Part shown: positions 6,183 to 6,293 of the stretch, one piece after another
How the letters are laid out: the number at the start of each line of letters is the position of its first letter
Numbering within the stretch: the first letter of the stretch is position 1
Source: an uncultured Eubacteriales bacterium
GTDB taxonomy: Bacteria > Bacillota > Clostridia > Oscillospirales > CAG-272
DNA length: 6,293 nucleotides
Assembly: GCA_934446485.1 (NCBI GenBank)
Contig: CAKSEM010000088.1
Span: 1 to 6,293, forward strand
Reading direction: 5' to 3'
Made by a program: the position numbers and the translations under genes
Notes under the pieces: model-generated
What the model saw: the letters and a program-made list of their open reading frames with translations, nothing else
The model's database searches: none
Told to the model about the DNA's origin: nothing

Positions 6183-6293
6183 TCAGTCAGTTATTATTTC
6201 GCCGTAGCACTCGCCGAAAGCACACGCGGCATTGGATTCGTCAGTGTCGATATGCATTGCGGGAGCAAACTTCGGACTTACTCTGATCACAAC
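6183..6293 (-). CDS. C-terminal end of an unrecognised protein (5' end cut by window edge)
   Basis: This is the only minus-strand frame open from the right edge to a stop (TGA, 6183-6185), giving the last 36 residues. They begin VVIRVSPKFAPAMHIDTD and end AFGECYGEIITD. The terminator 10 bases past the stop supports this being a real gene end. Two cysteines (residues 24 and 29 of the fragment) are the only notable features. I do not recognise the family, and no function can be assigned from this fragment. Confidence 0.65.
   Translation of the reverse strand, partial: VVIRVSPKFAPAMHIDTDESNAACAFGECYGEIITD

Noticed and set aside
5761..6207. 148-codon plus-strand open frame opposite the acetyltransferase gene
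   Set aside because: It is antisense to a well-identified gene and crosses a terminator hairpin; no family resemblance.

Overview
The window looks like chromosomal DNA of an uncultured-type, gut-like Clostridia member (Firmicutes). The basis is a protein with three S-layer homology (SLH) repeats, GGAG/AGAGGTG ribosome sites, compact hairpin terminators, and small proteins of Firmicutes-type families. GC looks intermediate, judged by eye. The taxonomic placement is inference. I saw no phage, insertion sequence, CRISPR array, tRNA or rRNA.

Layout. Positions 3-734 (+) hold the C-terminal polymerase part of DNA polymerase I (polA), cut by the left edge. Everything else is on the minus strand and converges on polA; a strong two-way hairpin (758-803) separates the two. 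Reading the minus strand in its own direction (right to left), the genes are: the last 36 codons of an unrecognised gene (6183-6293) with its terminator (6148-6172); a maltose/galactoside-type sugar O-acetyltransferase (5527-6099); a 953-residue exported SLH protein carrying an acetylxylan-esterase-like (AXE1/CE7) domain (2554-5415) with its terminator (2512-2539); a P-loop ATPase with a duplicated, partly degenerate architecture (1327-2439); and a small two-helix membrane protein with a C-terminal zinc ribbon (813-1220).

How they fit together. Gaps between genes are 78-114 bases and several hold terminators, so most genes look separately transcribed. The exception is the acetyltransferase and the SLH esterase: no clear terminator lies between them, so they may share a transcript. 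One adds acetyl groups to sugars in the cytoplasm, while the other is predicted to remove acyl groups from carbohydrate at the cell surface. polA, the ATPase and the zinc-ribbon protein show no obvious link to this pair.

Three starts are corrected from the longest reading frames using ribosome sites (ATPase at 2439, SLH esterase at 5415, acetyltransferase at 6099). I did not find a convincing new multi-gene system. The most unusual items are the SLH-esterase architecture, with a changed oxyanion-region motif and an unassigned repetitive C-terminus, and the eroded second P-loop of the ATPase.
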